Under the pieces are notes generated by a model. It saw only the letters and a program-made list of their open reading frames with translations, did no database searches and had not been told where the DNA came from. A DNA stretch of 64,000 nt from Litoreibacter albidus (GTDB lineage Bacteria > Pseudomonadota > Alphaproteobacteria > Rhodobacterales > Rhodobacteraceae), in the NCBI RefSeq assembly GCF_900107015.1, contig NZ_FNOI01000001.1:64501-128500 (forward strand), in the 5' to 3' direction. This document shows, piece after piece, positions 63,186 to 64,000 of the stretch (within the stretch, counting starts at the first letter, position 1; the number at the start of each line of letters is the position of its first letter). Made by a program: the position numbers and the translations under genes.

Positions 63186-64000
63186 TCAAAGGGTATCGGG
63201 ACGCAGCTGCGGCGTTTGCCCCGCCATGACCTGCAAGAACCACGCGGTATCAATGTTGCCGCCGCACAGGATCACGGCGCAGGCCTTGCCTGCCATCTTG
63301 TCCTTTTCTTGTAACAGCCCTGCAAGGGGCGCGGCGCCCGCGCCTTCCGCCAGATTGTGGGTGCAGTGGTAATAGGTGCGGATGGCCTCGGCGACCTCGT
63401 CGTCGCTGACCGTGATTATACGCTCCGCGCCCTTGGCATAAATGTCGTAGGCTTCCTGTACAGGGACGCGCACGGCCATGCCGTCGGCAAAGGTGTCGGG
63501 GGCCTCTGTCTCGATCATGCGGCCCGCCTCCACCGACAGCTTGGCGGTTTGCGCGCGGTCGGACACAACGCCCACAACCTTGGTTTTAGACCCCAAGGCG
63601 TTGCGGGCCAGAATGGTGCCGCAGATGCCGGAGCCACAGCCGATGGGCACATAGATCGTATCCAGATCGGGCTGCGCGCTCAGCAACTCGAACGCATAGG
63701 TGGCGACGCCGCGCACCAGTTCCTTGTGAAACGGCGGCACGATAAACAGCCCGTCGCGTTCGGCCACGCGCACAGCCTCGGCGCGGGCCTCGTCAAAGTC
63801 GGTGCCGTGTTCAATGAGTTCGGCGCCGAAGGCCTTCATGGCGGCGTTCTTCTCCACGGAGTTGCCGTGCGGCACATAGATGCGCGCGCTTAGCCCTGCG
63901 GCCGTTGCCATGCGGGCCTGACCTTGGCCGTGGTTGCCCTTGGTGGCGGTGCAGATGCCCGGCACATCGGGGTGCGTGCGGGTCAGCCAGTCCATGAAGG
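63186..64000 (-). CDS. Threonine dehydratase-like PLP enzyme (5' end outside the window)
   Basis: The C-terminal 270 or so residues of a fold-type II PLP enzyme; the part with the PLP lysine lies beyond the window edge. Visible are CTATKGNHGQGQARMATAAG, the IPVGCGSGICG-like phosphate loop (VPIGCGSGICGTILARN), LAEGAGAAPLAGLL and the closing LCGGNIDTAWFLQVM. No ACT domain follows, so it is a catabolic or short type enzyme: L-threonine/serine ammonia-lyase, hydroxyaspartate ammonia-lyase and serine racemase are all possible. Confidence 0.82.
   Translation of the reverse strand, partial: FMDWLTRTHPDVPGICTATKGNHGQGQARMATAAGLSARIYVPHGNSVEKNAAMKAFGAELIEHGTDFDEARAEAVRVAERDGLFIVPPFHKELVRGVATYAFELLSAQPDLDTIYVPIGCGSGICGTILARNALGSKTKVVGVVSDRAQTAKLSVEAGRMIETEAPDTFADGMAVRVPVQEAYDIYAKGAERIITVSDDEVAEAIRTYYHCTHNLAEGAGAAPLAGLLQEKDKMAGKACAVILCGGNIDTAWFLQVMAGQTPQLRPDTL

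Overview
The window looks like a contiguous piece of chromosome from an alphaproteobacterium of the order Rhodobacterales (Roseobacter/Rhodobacter lineage). Four things point there: high G+C; an F1-only ATP synthase operon (atpHAGDC, no F0 genes); the order ctaC-ctaB-small ORF-ctaG-ctaE-surf1-thrC-M16 protease, which I recall from Paracoccus and Rhodobacter relatives; and several small families typical of the group (DUF2125, DUF1178, DUF2161, TIGR01459 HAD). This is recognition by eye, not a database result, and genus cannot be told. Nearly all of the window is coding. I see no tRNA, rRNA, insertion sequence, prophage or CRISPR array, and no clear sign of recent transfer.

Layout. 1-6.5 kb: xerC and a DUF484 gene, a Tat-exported PhoX-type phosphatase behind a candidate Pho box, a drug/metabolite transporter, a DUF808 membrane protein and a fructose-6-phosphate-aldolase-type transaldolase. 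6.5-12.6 kb: priA, hisC, tyrA, an extensin-like (M15-type) wall protein and a DUF2125 protein. 12.7-19.7 kb: an envelope group with a gamma-glutamylcyclotransferase, a MotA/TolQ/ExbB-type channel, an OmpA-domain protein with a very long coiled coil, an M23 peptidase, and clpA behind a sigma-32-like promoter. 19.9-28.2 kb: a methyltransferase, the F1 operon, a small H-type lectin-fold protein, prs and a DsbA-like isomerase. 28.2-35.4 kb: ltaE, a cysteine-cluster protein, ribF, a MaoC hydratase, an HAD phosphatase, a family II pyrophosphatase, an asparagine-synthase-like protein and a DUF2161 protein. 35.5-37.7 kb: groESL under a perfect CIRCE operator. 37.7-41.3 kb: a transporter, dprA and tldD. 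41.5-49.0 kb: the cytochrome oxidase, threonine synthase and M16 group. 49.0-50.2 kb: a MerR regulator with a signal-less solute-binding-fold protein. 50.3-57.6 kb: an FAD oxidoreductase, apt, mtnP, a SulP transporter, a flavin reductase, a YhbS-type acetyltransferase and an EcsC protein. 57.7-64 kb: ptsP, lysC, a short-chain dehydrogenase, DUF1178, a Nudix hydrolase and a truncated threonine-dehydratase-like gene.

How the genes work together. The content is mostly housekeeping: respiration and ATP synthesis (cta genes, atp), nucleotide salvage (MtnP releases adenine, Apt recaptures it with PRPP, which Prs makes), amino-acid synthesis (hisC, tyrA, thrC, lysC), protein quality control (groESL, clpA, tldD) and genome maintenance (xerC, priA, dprA). 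The most notable less-described items are the channel/coiled-coil/OmpA pair, the MerR plus cytosolic binding-protein pair with a textbook MerR promoter, the asparagine-synthase-like protein lacking the glutaminase cysteine, the lectin-fold gene behind atpC, three intergenic copies of a G-rich hairpin repeat, and three tandem hairpins between ctaE and surf1. Many genes appear to start with GTG or TTG (priA, clpA, atpH, sulP, ptsP, the YhbS-type acetyltransferase); the starts chosen here rest on ribosome-binding sites and family N-termini.
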